Of a stretch of DNA of 21,153 nucleotides, positions 15,336-21,153 are shown piece after piece. Position numbers and translations under genes: made by a program. The notes under the pieces are model-generated. The model did not search any database. It saw nothing but the letters and a program-made list of their open reading frames with translations, and was not told the origin of the DNA. The first letter of the stretch is position 1; each line of letters opens with the position of its first letter. Origin of the DNA: Thermoguttaceae bacterium (lineage in GTDB: Bacteria; Planctomycetota; Planctomycetia; Pirellulales; Thermoguttaceae); assembly GCA_017454585.1 (NCBI GenBank), contig JAFTCU010000168.1, forward strand, positions 1 to 21,153, given 5' to 3'.

Positions 15336-15668
15336 TTATGGCTTCTCCGAGTCGGGACACTCGCAGACATATTTCCCGCAGCCTGGGCAGCCGTCGCCGT
15401 ACTTCGCGCGAACCGCCTGGGTCAGATCGATCCCCTTCACATTTGCGATGGTCGTGAGCCAGGCCAGAACGTCGGCGAACTCCAGCGCCAATTCCTCTTT
15501 CGATCCTTCGCGTAAAGCCGAGGCTAATTCGCCGACTTCTTCCATAAGCCAGAGAAAAGTTGCCTCAGCACCGCGGGCTGCGTCTTTTTCGTAGTACATT
15601 TTCCTGATAAGTTCCTGAAAATCTTTGATCGAAATGAGTTTTTCACTGGTATCCACTGATTGAGTCAT
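15336..15668 (-). CDS. MazG-like nucleotide pyrophosphohydrolase with C-terminal Cys cluster
   Basis: A 110-residue all-alpha NTP pyrophosphatase-like protein. The metal-binding pattern of the superfamily is visible as EEVGE (43-47) and E63FAD66, placed on two consecutive helices. This class hydrolyses nucleoside triphosphates, including damaged ones, to monophosphate and pyrophosphate. After the fold comes a short tail with four cysteines (94, 97, 102, 104; GCPGCGKYVCEC), probably a zinc-binding knuckle. AAGGAG stands 8 nt before the ATG, and a near-perfect promoter lies at 15708-15735. It heads the operon with the membrane protein and ABC ATPase; the reason for that grouping is unclear. Confidence 0.82.
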   Translation of the reverse strand: MTQSVDTSEKLISIKDFQELIRKMYYEKDAARGAEATFLWLMEEVGELASALREGSKEELALEFADVLAWLTTIANVKGIDLTQAVRAKYGDGCPGCGKYVCECPDSEKP

Positions 15669-15707
15669 TTGTTTGTCTCCTTGAAATAAGGTAAAATCAA
15701 TCTATTA

Positions 15708-15735
15708 ATTATAAAAGAAAACCAAATTTTGTCAA
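15708..15735 (-). promoter_or_regulatory. Sigma-70 consensus promoter for the mazG-like/ABC operon
   Basis: On the minus strand TTGACA (15730-15735) and TATAAT (15708-15713) are both perfect consensus hexamers, separated by 16 bp. The start codon is about 40 bp downstream. Confidence 0.75.
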
Positions 15736-15846
15736 TTCTCTGCATTAAGGAAAACCCGGGATTTATGCCATTTTCACGATTTTTTCAAGAAACTGGCGAT
15801 TTAATTGAAGAAACATGGGAAATTTCTAACATTTGGAGGGATTTTT

Positions 15847-15909
15847 ATGATTAAAACTTTTAAAACAGCCGAAACGATTAAAAAGACGAGTTTTTCATCC
15901 TGTAAATAG
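15847..15909 (+). CDS. Putative 20-residue leader peptide upstream of the alpha/beta hydrolase
   Basis: A short ORF encodes MIKTFKTAETIKKTSFSSCK and stops at TAG 11 nt before the hydrolase ATG. It has the best ribosome binding site in the neighbourhood (GGAGGG with about 6 nt spacing), whereas the hydrolase itself has only a weak AGGTG. The peptide is Lys/Thr-rich with one Cys. The arrangement suggests a translated leader that couples or regulates hydrolase translation, or a small basic protein. Chance is possible in a sequence this short. Confidence 0.4.
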   Translation: MIKTFKTAETIKKTSFSSCK

Positions 15910-15920
15910 GTGTAAGAACC

Positions 15921-17237
15921 ATGAAAAAGAACCAATCCTTAATCGCCCGGATTATTTATTTACTTTTGACCGCAGCCATTTTGTGTGGTTTTTGTGCTCT
16001 TTTCCTTGGAGTCGGCCACACTTTTAACTGTTTTTCGCCCAATGGATCCAGTCAGGAAAAAGAATCCCGGACCCCTCTGAATGCCGATCCTTTTTTGCAA
16101 ACGGCTCAGTTTTCGGACGAAGAGGTTTCGCAAACCATTGCGCTTTACGAGTCGGGATTAACGGGAGTTTCAGCTCGTTTTGGAAATAGTGTACTTGTTC
16201 AGGATGCCTCGGCATCACTGGAGGATTCATTCGATTCTCAACAGTCCATTTTTTCAACCGCTCCAGTCATACTGGGAATGCAAGTCGGAGATCAAGGTGG
16301 TACTTCGGAATTGGTGCTTCCACCCAAAAGTCCCAATCCTCTTGAAGCCGATATTTGGAAAATTGAAACTTCGTGGGCTTCCCATACGCATCCTACGGGT
16401 GATCAGCTTCGGAAGGTCCTCTTTTTCCGCAAAAATGGAAATCAATGGGAAAAATCCGATGTTAAGACTTTTCTGGAGACGCAGGGAAGTACTCAGCCGG
16501 TGATTTTTTACGTTCACGGAAATCGAACGGAAATAAATACCGCGATGGTTCAAGGGATGATGGTACTGAGAAATTTCAGGAGCAGTGTTCCTGCCAGGCT
16601 CGTGGTTTGGAACTGGGACGCTGAACGTATTTCAGCGCGGCCCCGTATTGAGTACTCGACCAAAGCAAATTATGCAGATTTTCAAGGCTTTTATATTGCG
16701 AACATCCTGGGCCAAATGAACGAAAATGCCCCAGTTTTGCTCGTGGGACACAGTTTCGGGACACGAGCGGTTTTAAGTGCCTTGCATCTGTTAGGGAAAG
16801 GTCGTGTCGGGAATCAGACACTCGAATCCGCTTTCCCTGTTGAACCGCAGGAAATTACGCTTGATTTGAAGAAGAAACTGGGAGCCCAGACAAAAGAAAA
16901 AGTGAAAAAACTTCCGAGGCTGAACGCCCTGCTCGTCGCCGCTGCGATTTCATGCAACGCAATGGTCCCTGGCGCAATTTATGACCATGCACTTGATACG
17001 GTTTCAGAAATGTACGTCACCCAGAATGGAGCGGACCCGGCCCTGAAATTTTACCCTCTGATGAATGGTCCACGTTTCCGGTTACCGGAAGCCATGGGTT
17101 ACGTTGGCCCCGTTTTGAACAAAGTCCAAAAGGAAGAGAAGGAAAAAGTTCAAGTGATTCGACTGGAATACCCGACACACCAATTCCTCGAGTACATTTC
17201 AATGCAGTGCGTACAGAACGGTTTGCAGTTTGAATGA
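15921..17237 (+). CDS. Exported or membrane-anchored alpha/beta hydrolase (YVHGNR/GHSFG type)
   Basis: A 438-residue protein with an N-terminal hydrophobic segment (IIYLLLTAAILCGFCALFLG, about 11-30), acting as a signal peptide or anchor. A variable linker runs to about residue 150. The alpha/beta hydrolase core has an oxyanion-region motif IFYVHGNRTE (~194-203), VVWNWDAERI (~231-240), and the nucleophile elbow LVGHSFGTRAV (Ser ~277). The late His in EYPTHQFLEY is a candidate catalytic residue. Proteins with a YVHGNR motif followed by a GxSFG elbow recall the DUF900-like group common in planctomycetes; substrate unknown. It stands between divergent and convergent neighbours, so it is monocistronic apart from the possible leader ORF. 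Confidence 0.75.
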   Translation: MKKNQSLIARIIYLLLTAAILCGFCALFLGVGHTFNCFSPNGSSQEKESRTPLNADPFLQTAQFSDEEVSQTIALYESGLTGVSARFGNSVLVQDASASLEDSFDSQQSIFSTAPVILGMQVGDQGGTSELVLPPKSPNPLEADIWKIETSWASHTHPTGDQLRKVLFFRKNGNQWEKSDVKTFLETQGSTQPVIFYVHGNRTEINTAMVQGMMVLRNFRSSVPARLVVWNWDAERISARPRIEYSTKANYADFQGFYIANILGQMNENAPVLLVGHSFGTRAVLSALHLLGKGRVGNQTLESAFPVEPQEITLDLKKKLGAQTKEKVKKLPRLNALLVAAAISCNAMVPGAIYDHALDTVSEMYVTQNGADPALKFYPLMNGPRFRLPEAMGYVGPVLNKVQKEEKEKVQVIRLEYPTHQFLEYISMQCVQNGLQFE

Positions 17238-17289
17238 TCCCTGAGAGAAATATTTGATGGGAGTAAATGGGAGGTGACGGGCAAATGAA

Positions 17290-17335
17290 AGAAACGGGTT
17301 GAACCGTTCATCCATTCGCCCGTTTCTCCCTTTTT
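17290..17335. terminator. Probable bidirectional terminator between convergent genes
   Basis: AGAAACGGG (17290-17298) pairs perfectly with CCCGTTTCT (17319-17327) and is followed on the plus strand by CCC and TTTTT (17331-17335). On the minus strand the stem is followed by a T-rich TTTCATTTG. It lies between the hydrolase stop (17237) and the stop of the minus-strand gene at 17377. An alternative overlapping pairing (GGGCAAATG with CATTCGCCC) exists. Confidence 0.55.
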
Positions 17336-17346
17336 ATGCCCTCTAT

Positions 17347-17379
17347 AATTCATAATTCATCATTCATAATTCATAATTA
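17347..17379 (+). repeat. 33-nt AATTCAT heptamer array overlapping a stop codon
   Basis: Four AATTCAT-like heptamers end in AATTA; the last three bases, read on the minus strand, are the TAA stop codon of the secreted protein gene. It matches the array at 5274-5306 at 29 of 33 positions. No opposing AATTCAT arm is visible on the hydrolase side of the gap, where a G-rich degenerate repeat (17262-17289) stands instead. Confidence 0.8.
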
Positions 17380-18660
17380 GCGCTTTGCGTTTTCCATTTC
17401 CCACGCGGCCACGAGGTAAAAGATCCCGCTCGTCGCGACCCGGTCCGGGTTCAGACGTAGAATGGCTCGGCGCAGCAATTCATGGCTCTGGGCCGGAAAT
17501 TCCCGGGTCGGGCAAAGCAGCTGGGTCATGGCGGCCTCACCGGTCTGCCTCGGATTGTACCAGATTTTCCGGCACGGCGTGGCCCACGGGATCCCGCCCC
17601 CTTCGACGCGCCAGTCTTTGAAAAGGAATTCCATCTCAAGCCCCTTGGAATCATTTTCGGCCCACTGAAGCCGTTTTGCGGCCACGTCGAAAAGGATTTC
17701 CATCGTTTGCTCCATCTTCTGACGCAAAACCGGGTCAGTCTCCAGAAGCCGCAGTAGCTCGAGCGACGCCTGCGCCTGAAGCATGGCCCAGCCCGCCACG
17801 CTCTGAAGGGCCTCGGTGTTAAGCGACTGCTCAACGGCCGGCGCGATGTACTTCCGGTACTCGGTGTAGTACGTTTCCGACTTCTGTTTCAGCTCCGCGT
17901 TCGAACTCCTCCGGCAAACGTCCCACGCCGCGGCGTAGATCATCGGCAGACGCGCCGCCTCGTGCGGGTCCACGTCCCACATTCGGGCGATCCCGCGCGA
18001 GTTTGGCTTTCCGTCTAGGTTCAGAGAGTCGTAACGATTGGCCGGTGTGACGTTCCGGATCATTCGGTCGGCGATGAGACTCAGAACGGCGGCGATCTCC
18101 TCAAGCTCTTTTTCATCGCACAGTTCCGAGACCGAGTAGTGCCACAGACCGTGCACCGCGTGCGTGTACTGGTCGCGTGAAGTGCCTGGATAGACGGATC
18201 TCCCGTCCGCCGGGCAGACCGCACGGGCGACGAAACCCGGATCAGAGTGAACAATTGTGCAGAGTTTGACTCCAAGCAGAATCTCGTGGGCGCACCGCTT
18301 CATTTCTGCCTTTTCCTTAGCGGTTTCAGCCGTTTTCGCGCGGGCAAGAATACCCTCCATCCACGTGCCGGCAAAAATCATTCCGTCTTCCATCCCCGTA
18401 TCGTAGCCAAACTCGTTCGGAACGTTTTTCTGAATTTCTTCTGGCGTGGGAAGATGCTTCTGCCACTGCCCCGGCTCCCAGCTCGTCAGGTAGTCGTAGA
18501 AAGTGTGCGTCTGGGGCACGAAAAACCGCTCCCAGGAAACGTCCCAGAGCGCCCGTTCCACCGCTTCAGCTTGAACGTCCGCCTCATCCTCCGCAAAGAG
18601 AGAGACCGCGAAGAAATTTACAAGCAAAACGGTCAAAAAGAAAGGAATTTTCGTCTTCAT
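17377..18660 (-). CDS. Secreted protein of unknown function, alpha-helical, possibly carbohydrate-active
   Basis: A 427-residue exported protein. The signal peptide is MKTKIPFFLTVLLVNFFAVS with cleavage probably after LFA. The mature part is rich in Trp, Tyr and helix-forming residues. It has conserved-looking patches: EFGYDTGMEDGMIFAGTWME (83-102), YPGTSRDQYTHAVHGLWHY (157-175) and RMWDVDPHEAARLPMIYAAA (~225-245). The helical, aromatic-rich make-up and the placement of Asp/His residues recall alpha/alpha-barrel glycoside hydrolases and lyases, but I do not recognise a family. No Shine-Dalgarno sequence precedes the ATG; a pyrimidine-rich leader leads into the repeat element 18 bp away. The stop codon is formed within the neighbouring heptamer array. 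Confidence 0.7.
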   Translation of the reverse strand: MKTKIPFFLTVLLVNFFAVSLFAEDEADVQAEAVERALWDVSWERFFVPQTHTFYDYLTSWEPGQWQKHLPTPEEIQKNVPNEFGYDTGMEDGMIFAGTWMEGILARAKTAETAKEKAEMKRCAHEILLGVKLCTIVHSDPGFVARAVCPADGRSVYPGTSRDQYTHAVHGLWHYSVSELCDEKELEEIAAVLSLIADRMIRNVTPANRYDSLNLDGKPNSRGIARMWDVDPHEAARLPMIYAAAWDVCRRSSNAELKQKSETYYTEYRKYIAPAVEQSLNTEALQSVAGWAMLQAQASLELLRLLETDPVLRQKMEQTMEILFDVAAKRLQWAENDSKGLEMEFLFKDWRVEGGGIPWATPCRKIWYNPRQTGEAAMTQLLCPTREFPAQSHELLRRAILRLNPDRVATSGIFYLVAAWEMENAKR

Positions 18661-18678
18661 GGCAGAAAGAGGAAGGAA

Positions 18679-18821
18679 TATTGAGGAGTTCGGAGTGAAG
18701 TTGGAAGGCGGTAATGGAGGCCGGAGGCCGGAATTACGCGCCTTTTCAAGGTTGAAATCTTCCTGGAGCCAACGTTACGCGCCAGCGCAACTCCTAACTC
18801 CTCACTCCTAACTCCTAACTA
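18679..18821. repeat. Copy A of an AACTCCT-bracketed repeat element, downstream side of rnfB
   Basis: The right arm (18789-18821) is a 33-nt unit of four AACTCCT-like heptamers plus AACTA. The left arm (18679-18697) is a shortened inverted version with two heptamers. Between them is a ~90-bp core whose block 18702-18740 is identical over 39 bp to copy B. The core contains the tandem GGAGGCCGGAGGCCGG and the related octamers ATTACGCG and GTTACGCG. The right terminus is 2 bp from the rnfB stop codon; the left terminus is 18 bp from the start codon of the secreted protein gene. Confidence 0.85.
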
Positions 18822-18823
18822 AT

Positions 18824-19753
18824 TTAGTGCGTCATATCGTGCGTTCCGTCCGGGCGCAGCTGGTCCACCGTCGTTTTGAAATCCGGTTTCACGATTTCTT
18901 CCATTTTTTCGTGTTTGGTCGCCTCAAGGTCTTCTTCACTTGGCTCACCCACATAAACCAGAACCTTGGCTGGGCATTTCTCGATCACGGCCTGGACATC
19001 ACCCGCACCGTAGTGGTCATAATCGATCGTGGGGAGGTTCGTTCCCATGTGGAACATTTCGGCATCCCTTCGCTGGCAGCCACCGCAGCCAAGGCAGCCG
19101 ATCTGGCAGACGGCTTTAACGTCCGGCCCTTTTTCACGATTGGAACACGAGACGGCCAGAATTCGGGATTTTTTGAACGGAATGATCGAAATGATGTGGC
19201 GCGGGCAGACCGATTCGCAGGCGCGGCAGCCAACACAGTTATGATACTTTACGCTGGCAAGACCGTCTTCGACATGGATCGCGTCATGGGTACAGGCGCG
19301 TGAACAGTCACCAAAACCAAGGCATCCGTAAGTACAGGCCTGGATCCCGGAAACCAGATTGGCTGCGGCACAGGTCGGTTCGCCCGTATAGTCCTGCACT
19401 CCGACACGTACAAAACGATTTGCGCTGCAATGAACCACTGCCTTGTAGGGAAACGTTTCACCGGCATCGCAGCCCAAAATTTGAGCTATTTCCTGATTCG
19501 ACTCTTTATTACATTGGGTACAGGCTCCGGGCTGAGCCTCGCCCTTGGCCAGTTTCTCGGCGTACTCGCTGCAGCCGGCAAAACCGCAGGCGCCACAGTT
19601 TGCGCCGGGCAAAACATCTAAAAGCCGGGTAACCTTGGGATCGACTTCCACCCGAAACGCTACATTGGCCCAACCGAGGATCCAACCCAAAACACCGGCA
19701 AGAACCAGCATAATACCAACGGCTGTAAGAATCGAAATAACGGTAATGGACAT
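18824..19753 (-). CDS. rnfB: RnfB, ferredoxin:NAD+ oxidoreductase (Rnf complex) iron-sulfur subunit B
   Basis: A 309-residue polyferredoxin subunit of the membrane Rnf complex, which couples electron flow between ferredoxin and NAD+ to ion movement. Residues ~5-30 form the N-terminal membrane helix. The RnfB hallmark 4Fe-4S site follows as Cys53, 56, 61 and 78 (NCGACGFAGC...C). Two ferredoxin clusters have Cys140, 144, 150, 154 and 173, 176, 179, 183. A further Cys group (216, 220, 223, 226) and a later KCP (~260) resemble the extra clusters of long Firmicutes-type RnfB, but the Cys expected after GGCQRR is Asp230. AAAGGG precedes the start codon. No other rnf gene is adjacent, which is unusual because rnfB normally closes an rnfCDGEAB operon. 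The gene is bracketed by two copies of a repeat element. Confidence 0.9.
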   Translation of the reverse strand: MSITVISILTAVGIMLVLAGVLGWILGWANVAFRVEVDPKVTRLLDVLPGANCGACGFAGCSEYAEKLAKGEAQPGACTQCNKESNQEIAQILGCDAGETFPYKAVVHCSANRFVRVGVQDYTGEPTCAAANLVSGIQACTYGCLGFGDCSRACTHDAIHVEDGLASVKYHNCVGCRACESVCPRHIISIIPFKKSRILAVSCSNREKGPDVKAVCQIGCLGCGGCQRRDAEMFHMGTNLPTIDYDHYGAGDVQAVIEKCPAKVLVYVGEPSEEDLEATKHEKMEEIVKPDFKTTVDQLRPDGTHDMTH

Positions 19754-19768
19754 GATTTCCCTTTTAAA

Positions 19769-19924
19769 TAGTTAGGAGTGAGGAGTTAGGAGTGAGGAGT
19801 TAGGAGTGAAATGGAAGGCGGTAATGGAGGCCGGAGGCCGGAATTACGCGTCTTTTCGAGGGTTGAAGTCTTTCTGTAAACCGCGTTACGCGAAGCGAAA
19901 CTCTTCACTCCTAACTCCTAACTG
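19769..19924. repeat. Copy B of an AACTCCT-bracketed repeat element, upstream side of rnfB
   Basis: The left arm (19769-19808, minus orientation) has five AACTCCT/CACTCCT heptamers plus AACTA. The right arm (19899-19924, plus orientation) has three heptamers plus AACTG. The core block 19812-19850 is identical over 39 bp to copy A in the same orientation, and the next ~45 bp remain clearly related. The left terminus is 15 bp from the rnfB start codon and the right terminus is 3 bp from the stop codon of the oxidoreductase gene, so the element fills almost the whole gap and contains whatever promoter serves rnfB locally. Confidence 0.85.
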
Positions 19925-19927
19925 AAT

Positions 19928-21153
19928 TCAGATTTCCAATTTCCACGGAGCTCTGTACTCGTAGCTCAGCAGTTCGTTGGCCGCGTCGCAGTTCGTGAAT
20001 CGTTCATTTTCGGAATCCCATTCCAGACGCTGCTTGACGGCGTAGGAAATATTCGCGAGGTGGCACATTGCGGTGGAGCGATGCCCGATTTCCACATCGG
20101 CGGTCGGAAGTTCCCGGCTCCGAATGCAGTTCAGGAAGTTCAGCGCGTGCAGACGTTCCGTTTCCAGCAGCGGTGTGCCGGGGAATTCCAGAGCCTCTTT
20201 CATGCGCGGACCCGGTTCGGCGAACTGGCCTCCACGTTCCGGGTAAACCTTCACGCCACGATCCGAAATGTAGAGCGTGCCGTTCGTTCCGCGGAATTCC
20301 ACCTCGCCGATCTGGCGGTAGTTCGCGTCCGTGGCGCACATCGGGTTCCCGCACGCCTCGCCCTGAGTGAACGTCATGAGCCGGCCGGACTTGAACTGGA
20401 ACACGCAGAGCATCGTGTCCGGGATCGTCCGGTCGTCGTCCACGGCAAAATTTCCGCCCATCGCGCAGACGCTCTCCGGCCATTCCTCGTGCAGAAGCAT
20501 CCGCATGGCGTCGAAGTAGTGCACACCCCAGTTTCCCGCCTGCGACGAGTAGCCGAGCCACCAGCGGAATTTGTACGGTGCGATGTTTTCCTGGTACTCC
20601 TGCGCCGGGCGCGGGCCGACCCAAAGATCCCAGTCGAGATTTTCCGGCGGCGCACACGGTTTGCAGCGGCCGATCCCGTTCGGCATCATGTTACTCATGC
20701 GCCAGCTGCGGGAAAGCGTCACTTTGCCGATCATCTCCTCGATGTGGCGGTTCATCATATCGACGTAATGCGGCGCACTGCGGCGGTGCGTTCCGACCTG
20801 AACGACCCGTTCGTACTTCCGGGCGGCCTGGACCATGACGCGGCCCTCGTGGATCGTCGTGCTCATCGGCTTTTCGACGTAAACGTCTTTGCCCGCTTTG
20901 CAGGCCTCGACGGTCTGAATGGCGTGCCAGTGGTCGGGCGTGGCGAGAACCACCGCGTCAATATCGGACCGGCTCAGCAGGTCGCGGAAATCTTTCACCG
21001 CCACGGGCTTTTTGCCGTGCGCGTCATGCACTTTTTCAAGCGTCAGCGCGTCAATGTCGCACAGGCCGGCGACTTCCATTTCGGTCGGATTCGCCTCAAA
21101 CGCGGTGAGAAGCTGGCCGCCGCGGTTGGCGATTCCGATGTGGCCCGTACGAA
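19928..21153 (-). CDS. Gfo/Idh/MocA-family oxidoreductase, N-terminus beyond window edge
   Basis: At least 408 residues are visible; the frame stays open to the right edge and includes IGIANRGGQLL, the Rossmann dinucleotide loop, upstream of the ATG at 21079, so that ATG is internal. Further family features are AVVLATPDHWHA, GKDVYVEKPMST with the catalytic Lys intact, VQVGTHRRSAPHY, WDLWVGPRP and NWGVHYFDAMRM with the conserved His. The C-terminal EYRAPWKLEI is typical of planctomycete paralogues. It is an NAD(P)-dependent sugar or polyol dehydrogenase-like enzyme of unknown substrate; a signal peptide may lie outside the window. It is upstream of and co-directional with rnfB, separated by repeat copy B. 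Confidence 0.85.
   Translation of the reverse strand, partial: RTGHIGIANRGGQLLTAFEANPTEMEVAGLCDIDALTLEKVHDAHGKKPVAVKDFRDLLSRSDIDAVVLATPDHWHAIQTVEACKAGKDVYVEKPMSTTIHEGRVMVQAARKYERVVQVGTHRRSAPHYVDMMNRHIEEMIGKVTLSRSWRMSNMMPNGIGRCKPCAPPENLDWDLWVGPRPAQEYQENIAPYKFRWWLGYSSQAGNWGVHYFDAMRMLLHEEWPESVCAMGGNFAVDDDRTIPDTMLCVFQFKSGRLMTFTQGEACGNPMCATDANYRQIGEVEFRGTNGTLYISDRGVKVYPERGGQFAEPGPRMKEALEFPGTPLLETERLHALNFLNCIRSRELPTADVEIGHRSTAMCHLANISYAVKQRLEWDSENERFTNCDAANELLSYEYRAPWKLEI

Noticed and set aside
15285..15360. An upstream GTG start for the large membrane protein
   Set aside because: It would overlap the MazG-like gene by 25 bp and bury the signal peptide; ATG 15285 has GGGAG and a clean signal sequence.
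15740..15846. Promoter for the alpha/beta hydrolase (TTGAAG...TAACAT)
   Set aside because: Both hexamers match poorly and the -10 would nearly touch the leader ORF's ribosome binding site.
18750..18790. Target-site duplications or a transposase linked to the two repeat copies
   Set aside because: I could not find matching short direct repeats just outside the arms, and no transposase gene lies in the window; the MITE idea stays an inference.
19769..19808. CRISPR array candidate
   Set aside because: The repeats are contiguous 7-mers without unique spacers, and no cas genes are present.
20004..20657. A 217-codon minus-strand open frame in another frame of the second oxidoreductase
   Set aside because: It is a same-strand shadow frame, Arg/Gly-rich, overlapping clear Gfo/Idh/MocA motifs.

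Overview
The window reads as bacterial chromosome of moderate GC, probably from the PVC group and most likely a Planctomycetota member. The clues are a Tat-exported Gfo/Idh/MocA oxidoreductase next to a secreted di-haem cytochrome, an RtcR-like ATPase, a YVHGNR-type alpha/beta hydrolase, and many secreted proteins with little operon clustering. This placement is inference from gene content, since there is no rRNA or marker gene here. An RnfB subunit suggests anaerobic or facultative energy metabolism. No tRNA, rRNA, CRISPR array, transposase or phage gene was seen, and no gene-free stretch exceeds 300 bp.

Layout. 1-343: the 3' end of bioA, tail-to-tail with a minus-strand pair, a DxD glycosyltransferase followed by a truncated RtcR-like AAA+ protein. 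2150-5108 (minus): a TIM-barrel sugar isomerase/epimerase and a secreted beta-propeller/di-haem peroxidase-type cytochrome. 5323-11943 (plus): a Tat-exported oxidoreductase, an AMP-dependent acyl-CoA ligase with an unusual insertion, a small lipoprotein, LarB, and a secreted LamG-GH32 glycosidase. 12005-15668 (minus operon): a MazG-like pyrophosphohydrolase, a large exported membrane protein and an ABC ATPase. 15847-17237 (plus): a 20-codon leader ORF and an alpha/beta hydrolase. 17377-21153 (minus): a secreted protein of unknown function, rnfB, and a second Gfo/Idh/MocA oxidoreductase cut by the window edge.

The genes lean towards carbohydrate handling (GH32, two oxidoreductases, sugar isomerase, glycosyltransferase) and redox chemistry (RnfB, cytochrome). 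They do not form one pathway in the window.

The most striking structure is non-coding. A family of heptamer arrays fits AAYTCMT, mostly four heptamers plus a 5-nt terminus (AAYTA), about 33 nt in all. The arrays recur in intergenic gaps with the terminus pointing outward at a start or stop codon. Two sub-families (AATTCAT and AACTCCT) share this design. In three gaps they occur as inverted pairs. Two of those pairs enclose a shared core with a 39-bp perfect repeat, and they sit immediately on either side of an isolated rnfB.
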